A DNA stretch of 38,802 nucleotides from an uncultured Prevotella sp. (GCA_900550635.1 URSZ01000004.1:1-38802); one strand, 5' to 3'; counted from the stretch's first letter, positions 16,246 to 25,069 are shown. Notes: generated from the letters alone by a model not told the origin. Numbers and translations: made by a program.

Positions 16246-17253
16246 CTATTTTTGTTCCAAAAGCGATGAAACGCGCCTGCGCAGGTCGGAGTATTCAAGG
16301 TCGCGGGCTACGATTTCTCCTTCGGGCGAAACAATCACGTTTCCGGGTATTTGCGTCACGCCCAAAAGCCTTACAAGCTGCGACGACCATGCGGCTTTTT
16401 CGCAAACGTTGTATTCGGGTACGGAGTCGCGGCGCACGCAGTTGAGAAAGCTGCGGTAATTGTAATCCATGTTCACGCAGATTACGCCGATACGTTTGCC
16501 GTATGGGCGCACGACGTTCTTCAGGCCGCGTACCTGTTGAAAGCTCTCGTATTGCCAGGTGGCCCAGAAATAAATAAGGAGATAGCGGTCTTTGAAACTT
16601 TTGTTGGTGATAGTGTCGCCTTCCCAGGAAACGACTTTGAAGTCGGGCATTTTGTTTCCCGGGGCGGTGCGCAGGTATGGAAGCAACCGGCCTGCAAGGT
16701 TGCTGAGCGAAGCATTGTGAGGCTGGTGCTTTATAATAAGATTCAAGAGTTTGAGTGTGCGCTTTGCGTCGGGGTTCACGCTTTCGGCGAAGTACGTGCG
16801 GAAAACAGCTTCGGCGGCTAATGTAGAGGGGTGTTTGGTAATGAAAGCCTCGGCTGCTTTGCGTGCTTCGGCTTCGTTTTTGTTTGCCGTGTCGTAATAG
16901 AAATCGCTAAGCAGCTCGTTTTCCTCCGTTCCGCTGAGCTTGGTTTGGGTCAGGTCGGCTGCGTCGGTAGAGAACTTGGTTTCTTTTCCCGGTTCGGCCA
17001 CGATTTTCATTTCGGCAAAGTTCGGATACTGGATTGTAAGAATCACCGGGTGCGACAGCTTCTTTTCGTAAACGAACTTGCCGCCGTCAACGCGTATTGT
17101 GTCGTGGCCGTTTTCGGAATAGATGTATATGTTCGCCGAGTGCAGGTGTTTGAACTTGCCGCTCAGGCGAAACCTGTCCTTAGAAACACTGCAGCCGGCC
17201 ACGAATGTGGCCAGCAGCAGTATTATCAGGGAGTAAGATGCGCGTATGTGCAT
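16246..17253 (-). CDS. DUF4369/thioredoxin-like lipoprotein lacking the CXXC active site
   Basis: This 335-residue lipoprotein has its lipobox at FVAGC (Cys21). Residues 25-130 look like the DUF4369 beta domain that precedes TlpA-like thioredoxin domains in Bacteroidetes. Residues 195-335 follow the thioredoxin fold: MPDFKVVSWEGDTIT, then YLLIYFWATW, then VTQIPGNVIVSPEGEIVARD with the cis-proline region. The active site, expected as WCxxC, reads WQYES (Gln234 to Ser237), so no disulfide chemistry of the usual kind is possible. The rest of the fold is intact, which argues for a changed role and not for decay. It lies 11 bases after the TPR lipoprotein gene and 5 bases before comM. Confidence 0.85.
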   Translation of the reverse strand: MHIRASYSLIILLLATFVAGCSVSKDRFRLSGKFKHLHSANIYIYSENGHDTIRVDGGKFVYEKKLSHPVILTIQYPNFAEMKIVAEPGKETKFSTDAADLTQTKLSGTEENELLSDFYYDTANKNEAEARKAAEAFITKHPSTLAAEAVFRTYFAESVNPDAKRTLKLLNLIIKHQPHNASLSNLAGRLLPYLRTAPGNKMPDFKVVSWEGDTITNKSFKDRYLLIYFWATWQYESFQQVRGLKNVVRPYGKRIGVICVNMDYNYRSFLNCVRRDSVPEYNVCEKAAWSSQLVRLLGVTQIPGNVIVSPEGEIVARDLEYSDLRRRVSSLLEQK

Positions 17254-17264
17254 ACTTACTTTTT

Positions 17265-18965
17265 TTATTTTACGATGTTCTTGAATTCTGCGTCGTTGTT
17301 GAATTTAGCGAATTCCAGGTCTTTTGCGGCATATTCTGCGTAGGAGCTGTCTTTTGCGATAGCGTCTTTCAGGTTACTGAGTGCCGAAGCCTTGTCGTTG
17401 GTGCGTGCAGCTACGATAGCTTTGAGGTAGCTTGTTGTTGCGTCGGGGTTAGCCACCTGCGAGAGAGTTTTGTTTGCGCTGTTGTAATCCTTCGAAAGGA
17501 TTTGTGCAAGTGCGGCGCTGTTAGAGTTGATTCCCTTGAAGTAGCTGTTAGCCTGTGCGTAGTTTCCTTTTGCGATTTGCAGGTTACCGAGTGCTTCGTT
17601 ATAGTTGCTTGCGCCGTTGCCTTTTGCCATGTAGTTTTCGGCTTCTTCAACATTTCCGTTGCACAATGCAATCATACCGAGGTTTACGTTGCTTTCGGGG
17701 TTGTTGCTCTTTACGCTGTTTGCTTTTGTGAGGTAGCTCTTGGCAGCGTTCAGGTCGCCTTTGCTGTAAGCGATTGCTGCAAGGTTGTTGTATGCACGGT
17801 AGTCGTTGGGATAGAGTTCCGTGGTTTTCTTGAGGATTGCTTCCTGTTCCGACTGGTTCTCGGTGAGTGTGGTAGCGTAGATGAGTTCCTCAACTGAGAG
17901 TTGCGAAGCGTCGCTCTTGAATTGCTCCTGTATTTCGTCGTCGCTGCGGCCGATGAGCTCGTAGTTTATTGTCAGGCGCGAGCGGCGGAGCTGCGGGAGG
18001 ATTTCGTCGGCGAGTTCACGGAATGCCGAGGATATGTTCTTGATTTGCTGTTCACGCTGTTCGGGGTCTTTGTACATCGAGAGCACGCGTAGGATAACTT
18101 CCTTGTCTTGTATGTTGGAAGCCGAAACGAGTTGCTGGAATCCTTCCCAGTCCTGTGCGGTGTATTTTGCGTCTACGTGTGTGTCGATTTCCTGTTTCTT
18201 GAGCACGTTGTCAACATAGTCTCTTGTGGTGCTTTCACGTTTTGCGGCGAGTTTGTCGTTGAGTTCCACGCCGCCGTCAGGTGAAGCGTAAGCCGAGATT
18301 TCCACGTTGTTGAGCTCTTTGCGCTTTTGGTCGGCTTTGATGTCGCGCAGTGTTTCTACGAATTCCTGAACTGATGTCTTTTTGAGCTCGGAGTTGCGTA
18401 TTTTGGCCTGCTGTATGAGGAAGTTTATGCTTGCTTCCTGTTTTTGTGCTATAACGTGTTCGAATGCGTCGGGTGCAACTGCCGGGTTTGCGCTTGCGAG
18501 TGTGCGTTTGAGCAGTTCACTTGTTGCGAGAACGCCGTCGGCTATCTTAACCTCGGGTATTTTTACGGTTTTCTTGCCTTTCTTGGCGTCGAAGGTGAGG
18601 TAGAGCTCGCTCTTCTGCATGTCGGGCACGTATTTGAACGAGTTTTTCATTGTGTAGTTGCCGCCAACCTTGTAGGATATGGTCTGGTTGTTGCCTTCTA
18701 CCTTTTCGCCCTGGAATGTGGCGCTTTGTCCTTCGGTGGTTTGTCCGGCATATTTGAGCACCGGGGTTACGGTTACCACTGCTTTGCGCTTCATGTATTT
18801 TTCGGGGAAGCGGCCGTTGATTGTAACGTCTACCTTTCCTGCCTGTGCTTCCAGGGGCGAGGGTGTTACAGTGAAATTGTCGGCAGAGAGCGGGCCCATT
18901 TTGCTGCATGAGCTCAGTGCTGCCACACTGAATATCGCTAATGCGATGTTTAATTTTTTAGACAT
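17265..18965 (-). CDS. TPR lipoprotein with an OmpA-like segment
   Basis: This 566-residue protein has a lipobox at ALSSC (Cys20). Residues 25-150 form a beta-rich domain. Residues about 225-260 (VEISAYASPDGGVELNDKLA, AAKRESTTRDYVDNVL) resemble the OmpA C-terminal peptidoglycan-binding motif. Residues about 355-560 are TPR-like helices (YPNDYRAYNNLAAIAYSKGD, NPESNVNLGMIALCNGNVEE). It probably sits in the outer membrane facing the periplasm and acts as a scaffold; the partner is unknown. It is the first gene of the operon with the thioredoxin-like protein and comM. A TAACTTTG promoter core lies 36 bases upstream. Confidence 0.82.
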   Translation of the reverse strand: MSKKLNIALAIFSVAALSSCSKMGPLSADNFTVTPSPLEAQAGKVDVTINGRFPEKYMKRKAVVTVTPVLKYAGQTTEGQSATFQGEKVEGNNQTISYKVGGNYTMKNSFKYVPDMQKSELYLTFDAKKGKKTVKIPEVKIADGVLATSELLKRTLASANPAVAPDAFEHVIAQKQEASINFLIQQAKIRNSELKKTSVQEFVETLRDIKADQKRKELNNVEISAYASPDGGVELNDKLAAKRESTTRDYVDNVLKKQEIDTHVDAKYTAQDWEGFQQLVSASNIQDKEVILRVLSMYKDPEQREQQIKNISSAFRELADEILPQLRRSRLTINYELIGRSDDEIQEQFKSDASQLSVEELIYATTLTENQSEQEAILKKTTELYPNDYRAYNNLAAIAYSKGDLNAAKSYLTKANSVKSNNPESNVNLGMIALCNGNVEEAENYMAKGNGASNYNEALGNLQIAKGNYAQANSYFKGINSNSAALAQILSKDYNSANKTLSQVANPDATTSYLKAIVAARTNDKASALSNLKDAIAKDSSYAEYAAKDLEFAKFNNDAEFKNIVK

Positions 18966-19000
18966 GGTTTTGTGTTGATTTTTTAATTGTTTATTTGGAG

Positions 19001-19008
19001 CAAAGTTA
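19001..19008 (-). promoter_or_regulatory. -7 element for the TPR lipoprotein operon
   Basis: The minus strand reads TAACTTTG, matching TAnnTTTG, 36 bases upstream of the ATG at 18965. No clear TTG upstream. Confidence 0.5.
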
Positions 19009-19248
19009 GTACTTATGTGTGAAATGTAGTATGCTTTTATGGCAAAAATCTTTCACATTCTGGTTAAAAAGAATGTATTTTCCGGTTTCTGCGGCCGATG
19101 TGCTTCGTGAATGCGCGGTTTTGCAACGTAACCGGGTGTTGCCGCGGCTTTTTTTGCCGGATGTGTTGCGCTTGCGGGCGGTGACGCACGAGTATGCGTT
19201 AAGGAACGGGATTTGCTGTATTCATGTGCCGCGACAGACAAAAAGCGA

Positions 19249-19385
19249 CGCTGGAAATGAAAACTAATTTTCAATGCGTTATCCCCCTTTGGGAGCAAAT
19301 AAAAAATACAAGGCACATAATTCAAAATATGTCTGACATATTTTAAAATAGGTCAGACATATTTTTTGCTCCTTGAAAACCCGTC
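19249..19385 (+). repeat. Family 1 dispersed repeat, copy E
   Basis: Units start at 19304, 19325 and 19346: CAAGGCACATA, ATGTCTGACAT and AGGTCAGACAT. It is the closest relative of copy A. Inverted ends are GGGAGCAAAT and TTTTTTGCTCC. The left flank TGAAAACTAATTTTCA is the hairpin also seen in copies A and B. The copy lies between the end of esterase 3 and the promoter of the TPR operon. The rest of this gap (19009-19248, 19386-19450) shows no gene. Confidence 0.85.
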
Positions 19386-19450
19386 CGGAAACCGGGGCGG
19401 AAAATTCATGAAAAATGCGGGAAAATTACGGCCGTCCAGCAGCGGTTTTT

Positions 19451-20311
19451 TTACGGGAGCGTGGCGAGCCAGTCGGTCAGGTCGGCTTCGAGTTGTTTGT
19501 GCCACCTGAACGAGGGCATGCTGCCGTATCCGTGCCCGCCGTCGGGATAGATGTGCAGCGAGGCCTTGACGCCGGCCTTTTGGAGGGCCAGGTAGTAGTT
19601 TGCGCCGTTGGCGGGCTGCACCGCGTTGTCGTCGTTCGACAGGGCGATGAATGCCGTGGGGTCGCCCGGGCGCACCTGCTTCTCGTTGCAGTAATAGTGT
19701 TCGATTTCGGGCGACGGCTTCTGTCCTATCAGGTTGTTGCGCGACCCTATGTGCGTGTACGAGGGGTCCATTGTTATAACCGGGTAGAGCAGTATCTGGA
19801 AGTCGGGTTTGGCGTCGCCCACGGCGTGTGTGGCCACGGTCGAGGCCAGGTGTCCTCCGGCGCTGTGTCCCATTATTCCCACCTTGTGCGGGTCGATGTT
19901 CCACTCCTTGGCATGGCGGCGCGTTATGCGTATGGCCTCGTCGGCGTCGGTGGCGGGAACGGACGAGAAGCCGTGCGGCATACGGTACTTCAATACTATG
20001 AGTGCTATGCCGCGGTCGTTGAAGAACGGCGCCCATCCTGTGCCTTCGCTCTCGAGTGCGAGCATTTCATAAGCCCCGCCCGGGCAGCATACCACTGCGC
20101 GGCCTGTGGCCTTGTCCTTGGCGGGGAGGAACACGGTTATCATGGGTTTGTAGTTGCGCGCGTTGTCGTCGTAGGGCTTTGTCAGGTCGGTTCCGTTGGT
20201 GTTGGGCAGTCCGTCGGGCCAGATGTCCATTTCGAATGTCTTTTGCGAATATGCGGGGAGCGATATTAAAAGCAACAGCAGGGCTAATATCGTTGTTCTT
20301 TCAGTTTTCAT
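19451..20311 (-). CDS. Secreted alpha/beta hydrolase (esterase paralog 3 of 3)
   Basis: The protein has 286 residues with a signal peptide (to about residue 22, LPAYSQ). It opens with the WPDGLPNTNGTDLTKPY block shared by all three paralogs. The catalytic triad is Ser150 in MGHSAGGH, Asp227 or Asp228 in SNDDNAVQP and His260 in DGGHGYG. The oxyanion-hole motif reads CPGGAY, where the other two have PGGGY, and the acid loop also differs. Relatives are carbohydrate or xylan acetylesterase-like serine hydrolases; the substrate here is unknown. It is the third gene of a tandem operon, 88 bases after paralog 2, with no clear terminator after it. Confidence 0.85.
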   Translation of the reverse strand: MKTERTTILALLLLLISLPAYSQKTFEMDIWPDGLPNTNGTDLTKPYDDNARNYKPMITVFLPAKDKATGRAVVCCPGGAYEMLALESEGTGWAPFFNDRGIALIVLKYRMPHGFSSVPATDADEAIRITRRHAKEWNIDPHKVGIMGHSAGGHLASTVATHAVGDAKPDFQILLYPVITMDPSYTHIGSRNNLIGQKPSPEIEHYYCNEKQVRPGDPTAFIALSNDDNAVQPANGANYYLALQKAGVKASLHIYPDGGHGYGSMPSFRWHKQLEADLTDWLATLP

Positions 20312-20399
20312 GTGGTTTATGTGTTTTTGTGTGTTTTGTTGTTGCGGTGTAGTGTGTGCCGGTAGGCATGTGTTGCGCTGCCGGCGCGGGTGCGGGCGG

Positions 20400-21257
20400 T
20401 TATTTCAGGCTGTCAATCCACGAGAAGAGGTCGTCTAACATCACGTCGTGCGAGCGGAACGTCTTGTGGTTGCTGAAGCCGTGTTCGCCTGCGGGATAAA
20501 CGTGCAGCGAGGCGGACACACCGGCCTTTTGCAGTGCAAGGTAATAGCTCACGCTGTTTTCGGAGGGCACTACCGTGTCGTCGTCGGTTACAAGTATGAG
20601 TGCGGGCGCGTCGCCGGGCTGCACCTGCTTCTCGCAACTGTAATAGTCGGCTATTTCGGGCTGCGGGTCTTTGCCTATCAGGTTGTCGTGGGTGCCCATG
20701 TGGGTGTAGCGCTTGTCCATGGTAATTACGGGGTAGAAGAGAATCTGGAAGTCGGGCCGGGCGTCGGCTTCGGCAAGTGTGGCCACGGTGGCGGCCAGGT
20801 GTCCCCCGGCGCTATGGCCCATTACGCCCACCTTGTGCGGGTCGATGTTCCATTCTTTGGCGTGGCGGCGTATTATGCGCATGGCCTCGAAGGCGTCGGT
20901 GGAGGGGACAGAGGCATAATTGCCCATTGGCAGGCGGTATTTGAGCACGATGAGCGCTATGCCGCGCTCCACGAAGTATGGCGCCCACGAATAGCCCTCG
21001 GGCTCTGACACTACGGTGCCGTATCCGCCGCCAGGAATGCAGAGGATGGCGCGGCCGGTGGCTTTGGATTTCTCGGGCAGGTAGACGCGAACCGTCGGTT
21101 CGTAGTTGCCCGTGGCGTCGTCGTAGGGTTTGGTGAGGTCTGCGCCGTTGGAGTTGGGCAGGCCGTCGGGCCATATTTTCATCTCGCTATAGCTTTGCGC
21201 TAAGCCGGTTGAGGCGGCGGCGAGGAAGAGTGATAGCAGTACTGTTATCTTTTTCAT
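20400..21257 (-). CDS. Secreted alpha/beta hydrolase (esterase paralog 2 of 3)
   Basis: The protein has 285 residues with a signal peptide ending STGLAQ (about residue 21). It shares the KIWPDGLPNSNGADLTKPY block, the oxyanion motif PGGGYG, nucleophile Ser149 in MGHSAGGH, Asp225/226 in VTDDDTVVP and His259 in AGEHGF. By eye it is closer to paralog 3 than to paralog 1 in the middle region (YPVITMDKRYTHMGTHDNLIG against YPVITMDPSYTHIGSRNNLIG). It lies 39 bases after paralog 1. It is probably a periplasmic or surface esterase; de-acylation of plant glycans is an inference from family and neighbours. Confidence 0.87.
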   Translation of the reverse strand: MKKITVLLSLFLAAASTGLAQSYSEMKIWPDGLPNSNGADLTKPYDDATGNYEPTVRVYLPEKSKATGRAILCIPGGGYGTVVSEPEGYSWAPYFVERGIALIVLKYRLPMGNYASVPSTDAFEAMRIIRRHAKEWNIDPHKVGVMGHSAGGHLAATVATLAEADARPDFQILFYPVITMDKRYTHMGTHDNLIGKDPQPEIADYYSCEKQVQPGDAPALILVTDDDTVVPSENSVSYYLALQKAGVSASLHVYPAGEHGFSNHKTFRSHDVMLDDLFSWIDSLK

Positions 21258-21296
21258 AGGGTGTTTTGTTTATTATATATGCGTTTCCAGGTATGG

Positions 21297-22160
21297 TCAT
21301 GGCAGTGTGTCGAGCCAGGAGAACAATGTGTCGAGCATGGCTTTGCGGTAGGGGAATTTTTCGCTGCCCCCGAAGCCGTGCCCGCCGCCGGGGTAGATGT
21401 GCAGCGAGGCCGGAACTCCTGCGCGGTTGAGGGCGAGGTAGTAGTTCACGCTGTTGCTCGTTGGCACGAGCGTGTCGTCGTCGACCGTGAAAATCAGTGC
21501 GGGCGGTGTTGAGGCTGTTACCTGTTCGTCGTTGCTGTAGTAGGCCACAATGTCGGCCGGCGCGTCGAGTCCCATGAAGTTGGGTTTTGTGCCGGAGTGT
21601 TTCGTGCGCATGTTGTCGCGCATGGACGTTACCGCGTAGAACAGTATATGGAAATCCGGCCTGGCGTTCCCCTTGGCGTGCGTTGCCACGGTTGAAGCCA
21701 GATGTCCTCCGGCGGAGAATCCCATTACGCCCACCTTGTGCGGGTCGATATGCCATTCGCGGGCATGCCGGCGCGTTATTCGTATGGCCTCGTACACGTC
21801 GGTTTCGGGCACGGCGAGCATACGGTTGCGCGGCAGCCTGTATTTCACCACAATGAGTGCTATGCCGCGGTCGTTGAGCGGCTTGGCCCACGAGTGGCCT
21901 TCGTTGTCGAACGATTCCCAAACGTATCCGCCGCCCGGAAGTGCGAGCACGGCGCGGCCCGTTGCCTTGCTGCTGTCGGGCAGGTACACGTACATCGTTG
22001 GCTTGTAGTTGCGCGTCTCGTCGCTGTAAGGCTCCGTAAGGTCGGTGCCGTTTGAGTTGGGCAGCCCTTCGGGCCAGATGTCTACCGCCAGCGGCTTTTG
22101 TGCCGGCGCATGCGCGGCGGCTACAATGCAGATAATTATTGCGGTTAGAATCCTTTTCAT
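21297..22160 (-). CDS. Secreted alpha/beta hydrolase (esterase paralog 1 of 3)
   Basis: This is the first gene of the three-esterase operon, 287 residues, with a signal peptide ending HAPAQ (about residue 21). The triad is Ser149 in MGFSAGGH, Asp227/228 in VDDDTLVP and His261 in GGGHGFG; the oxyanion motif is PGGGYV. The region around residues 170-205 (FYAVTSMRDNMRTKHSGTKP) differs from the other two, so substrate choice may differ. A TACATTTG promoter core lies 25 bases upstream. It is the most divergent of the three by eye. Confidence 0.87.
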   Translation of the reverse strand: MKRILTAIIICIVAAAHAPAQKPLAVDIWPEGLPNSNGTDLTEPYSDETRNYKPTMYVYLPDSSKATGRAVLALPGGGYVWESFDNEGHSWAKPLNDRGIALIVVKYRLPRNRMLAVPETDVYEAIRITRRHAREWHIDPHKVGVMGFSAGGHLASTVATHAKGNARPDFHILFYAVTSMRDNMRTKHSGTKPNFMGLDAPADIVAYYSNDEQVTASTPPALIFTVDDDTLVPTSNSVNYYLALNRAGVPASLHIYPGGGHGFGGSEKFPYRKAMLDTLFSWLDTLP

Positions 22161-22184
22161 CTCGCGTAGAAGACGTGCTTATTG

Positions 22185-22192
22185 CAAATGTA
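22185..22192 (-). promoter_or_regulatory. -7 element for the esterase operon
   Basis: The minus strand reads TACATTTG 25 bases before the ATG at 22160, with an A-rich stretch upstream but no TTG at the right distance. Confidence 0.5.
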
Positions 22193-22401
22193 CGTTTTTA
22201 ATTTTTTTTAGTGTTATAATTTGAATGAAAAATAGCGGCTTTTGCGCAGCCCGCCCGTGTTACGGCGGAATAGCCGGCACTGTAAGGCTGACGGGGTGCG
22301 GCGGCAACAGGGCGCGGGGTAATACGTCTGTGCAGCGGTGGGAGCGGGTGGGATAGTTGTATTGGCAGACGGTGCGGCCGAACAGGTGGATTGCGCGGCG
22401 G

Positions 22402-22571
22402 TGGAAGCGGATTTAACAATCGTGATAGAGGATTTTAACAAACACTGGAAGCACCGCGGCATGCGGGTTTGGCGGGGCAAAAAATATGTCTGACATATTT
22501 TAAAATATCTCAGACATATTTTGAATTATGTGCCTTGTATTTTTTCTTTTCTCCGAGAGGGGTGCTGGAGC
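22402..22571 (-). repeat. Family 1 dispersed repeat, copy F
   Basis: On the minus strand: CAAGGCACATA unit (22522-22542), ATGTCTGAGAT unit (22501-22521), ATGTCAGACAT palindrome (22480-22500). The flank at 22402-22479 (with GGATTTTAACAAAC and CCGCGGCATGCGGGTTTGGC) and the flank CTTTTCTCCGAG are nearly the same as in copy G, so F and G form a sub-family with different outer arms from copies A, B and E. Other parts of the gap (22193-22401, 22572-22673) hold no gene. Confidence 0.85.
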
Positions 22572-22673
22572 GGCTTTTCGCGGTTTAACATTCCGCCCGT
22601 CGTAGTTGACGTTTCGTTATGTAGCGCACCACCTGCCGGGTGCATGGTAATCACAACGGTGCATGGCCGGTGG

Positions 22674-23873
22674 TTATTGCGGCCGGAGGTTGCCTTGCGT
22701 GTTGTCGCGCACAAAACTGTAGTCCATGCTTTTTATCTTGTCGTGGAGTTCCGATTCTGAGATTCTTACGAACCGCCTTTTGCCGTAAGTTACTTTGTTG
22801 GAGTCGAGCAAAACCTCAATGCCGCGATACCTTCCGGTATATATCACGTGCTTACGGTTTAGTGCAGCCCCGTTGTGAATCCATTTCTCGAACCTGCCGC
22901 CCCGCAGCGCGTCCTCGTTCGACTTGTAGTCCACGGGGAGGGGCTTGTTGAGGAACGTGATGTTTTCGTAGCTTATGCGGAAGCGTATTCTCCCGCCTTT
23001 GATTTCGAGTGGTTCCATGGGGCAGACGAAGAAGCCGTGGTAGTAGTTCTCGCGCCCCGTTATGCAGTCGTCGGTGTTGCCGTAATACCAGCCTTTAATG
23101 TTTTCGCCTCTTGTCTCGAGCCTTATTACGTGGTCGTCGAACGAGGGGTGTCCGGCGTTCTCCGGACCGAAACGCCCGTCGTTGTATGTGTAGTAGTAGA
23201 AAGTCGCGGCCATGTTGTCGTAGGCAGACCTTTCCTCTTCCGGTGTGAGCTTGGTGGCGGGGTCGTGGGAGTTTTGCGTGCGGCTTTCTTTGCCCGCTGT
23301 GTTGTCGGCCAGGAAGAACATGTCGATGTTGCTTATGCGGTTGCGCGCTTCCTGTTCGCTTACTTTAACGAACAGCCTTTTGCCGTCGAGGCGGTCAATG
23401 CCGTTCAGCGTTATTGTGTCGGCCGAGGCGCGGCCGCTGTAGCCGGCGGTTTTGTTTATGTAGTCGGGCAGGGGATTGTACGACCACGGCTTGAATCCGC
23501 CGCTGTCGGTTGCCAAGGCTTCGGCGTTAGTGGTGCAGCCTAAGGGATACGGTTTGTTGAGGAACTCAACGCCCGTGCGGTCGGTGCGGAACGATATGTT
23601 TCCGTCCCTTATCTTGAGGTCGAGCATTTCGAGCACGGCAAAGCCGGGGAAATGCCCTACACGTTCTTCCTCGAACTCGTCGCTGTTGCAATAGAACCAG
23701 CCCCGCAGGCTGTCGCCTTTTTGGTCAATGCGTATCACGGCGTCGTAGAACGTGGGTGTCAGGCCGTTTCCGCGGTCGGAGTAGTAGTAATACGACGTTT
23801 GCCATTGCTCCCCGTCGGAACAGGCGACAAGGAGCAAAGCGATGAGCGGTAAAAGGGATTTTGCGGCTTTCAT
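22674..23873 (-). CDS. Lipoprotein of unknown function built from two homologous repeats
   Basis: The protein has 399 residues with a lipobox at LLVAC (Cys18). The mature part is an internal duplication: residues about 26-192 and 225-392 share YYYY..D, then RGWFYCNSDE / KGWYYGNTDD, then the HFPGF / YYHGF segment, then FLNKPYPLGCTTNAEAL / FLNKPLPVDYKSNEDAL, then KRLFVKVSE / KRRFVRISE and DNT at the end. I do not recognise the domain. It is rich in beta strands and aromatic residues. It is followed downstream by repeat copy F and preceded by another unknown lipoprotein gene 99 bases away. Confidence 0.75.
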   Translation of the reverse strand: MKAAKSLLPLIALLLVACSDGEQWQTSYYYYSDRGNGLTPTFYDAVIRIDQKGDSLRGWFYCNSDEFEEERVGHFPGFAVLEMLDLKIRDGNISFRTDRTGVEFLNKPYPLGCTTNAEALATDSGGFKPWSYNPLPDYINKTAGYSGRASADTITLNGIDRLDGKRLFVKVSEQEARNRISNIDMFFLADNTAGKESRTQNSHDPATKLTPEEERSAYDNMAATFYYYTYNDGRFGPENAGHPSFDDHVIRLETRGENIKGWYYGNTDDCITGRENYYHGFFVCPMEPLEIKGGRIRFRISYENITFLNKPLPVDYKSNEDALRGGRFEKWIHNGAALNRKHVIYTGRYRGIEVLLDSNKVTYGKRRFVRISESELHDKIKSMDYSFVRDNTQGNLRPQ

Positions 23874-23972
23874 GGTTGTTTTGTCTTGTTCGTTGGTGTA
23901 AACATATTTAATTTTTGCTGGTATGCCGTACGTGCAGATGAGGCATGGCGGTCTTGTTTCTTTGCAGTTATG

Positions 23973-25040
23973 TCAGCGAGATGTGTTCCACAGTTTTTCG
24001 TACCTTTTCAGCCGTGACCTGAGCATGAAAGGCATGTCGGCTTTTCTTATATAGTAGTCGCCCGAGTCTTTGAGTACGAGGTATTGCCTTTTGAAGCGGC
24101 CTTTTCTGTCGAACTCCAATATCTTGTAATACAACTGGTTGTAGTAGCTTTCGTTAACAAAAAAGAAACAGCGGTTTCCGGTTTCGATGTAGCAGTTTGG
24201 TAGGAAATACGTGTCCCGCGGAGCGTTTCCGCTAAGGATTGTATCGGGTATGAAGTCAAGACAATCCGGCATAGGCATGGGGTCCCAGACGCCGCCACTC
24301 TTATCCATGACGAACAGCGAGTCGAGCACGTATGGTTTCTCGCACTTAACGAAATACGATTTGAACTGTTCGAACGATTTTATGGTGTGGCTGTCAGCTC
24401 CCTCCGGCCTGCGGTGTTCTTTGGTTGTGCCGAGTGGCTTGTCGTTAATCTTTCCGTCGGGGCTTATGGTGTATTCGTGCGTGGTTACTGTATATATAAG
24501 GTCCTCTTTATATTGTTCCATCAGTTTCCCGTCGCCGTCCAAAGTGGCTTGCTCCACGCGGAACGTGAGCGGGTTGCCGGTAGGCGTAATGCGGGCAAAA
24601 TAGGTGGTTCCGTATGAGCCGCCGCCCCAATGACAAATTGTTTTATGGTCTAATATCTCGCCTTTGGCGGAATAGACTACAAGCACATAGAAGCAAACTT
24701 CATACTCAACGAACAAGCGGTTGAACTTGTCGCCGTAATCATAGCACCATTTTCCCAGCAAGGCAACAGTAATGTCTCCATGTTTCATGCAACATCCTTT
24801 ATACCAGGAGACACTGCTTATTGCCTTGTCTTCGTTCTGTGGCGGAATGAATCGGGCATACAGGCTGTCATTGATATGCGGGTTATGCACAAAAACCGAC
24901 CCCTTGTAGAATGAAAACTCCATTCGGTTGCATTCCTTGAAGCCTTCCAAGAATGATTGGAACGTGGCTTCCTTTTGCGGCGTGGCACATGCTGCGGGCA
25001 GCAATAAAAGGAGCGGGAAAAGGAATTTTCGAAATGACAT
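23973..25040 (-). CDS. Lipoprotein of unknown function
   Basis: The protein has 355 residues with a lipobox at LLPAAC (Cys18). No known domain is recognised. The mature protein alternates charged and aromatic beta-like segments, for example WCYDYGDKFNRLFVEYEVCFYVLVVYS, split by turns, and has a basic C-terminal tail (LRSRLKRYEKLW). It contains many cysteines for an exported protein. It is probably a single gene with its own promoter core (25062-25069). It lies 99 bases upstream of the duplicated lipoprotein gene, so the two could be co-transcribed. Confidence 0.7.
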   Translation of the reverse strand: MSFRKFLFPLLLLLPAACATPQKEATFQSFLEGFKECNRMEFSFYKGSVFVHNPHINDSLYARFIPPQNEDKAISSVSWYKGCCMKHGDITVALLGKWCYDYGDKFNRLFVEYEVCFYVLVVYSAKGEILDHKTICHWGGGSYGTTYFARITPTGNPLTFRVEQATLDGDGKLMEQYKEDLIYTVTTHEYTISPDGKINDKPLGTTKEHRRPEGADSHTIKSFEQFKSYFVKCEKPYVLDSLFVMDKSGGVWDPMPMPDCLDFIPDTILSGNAPRDTYFLPNCYIETGNRCFFFVNESYYNQLYYKILEFDRKGRFKRQYLVLKDSGDYYIRKADMPFMLRSRLKRYEKLWNTSR

Positions 25041-25061
25041 AATCTATCAATATTACAAAGA

Positions 25062-25069
25062 CAAAATTA
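25062..25069 (-). promoter_or_regulatory. -7 element for the lipoprotein gene ending at 23973
   Basis: The minus strand reads TAATTTTG 22 bases before the ATG at 25040. The upstream region is AT-rich but lacks a TTG at 19 bases. Confidence 0.5.
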
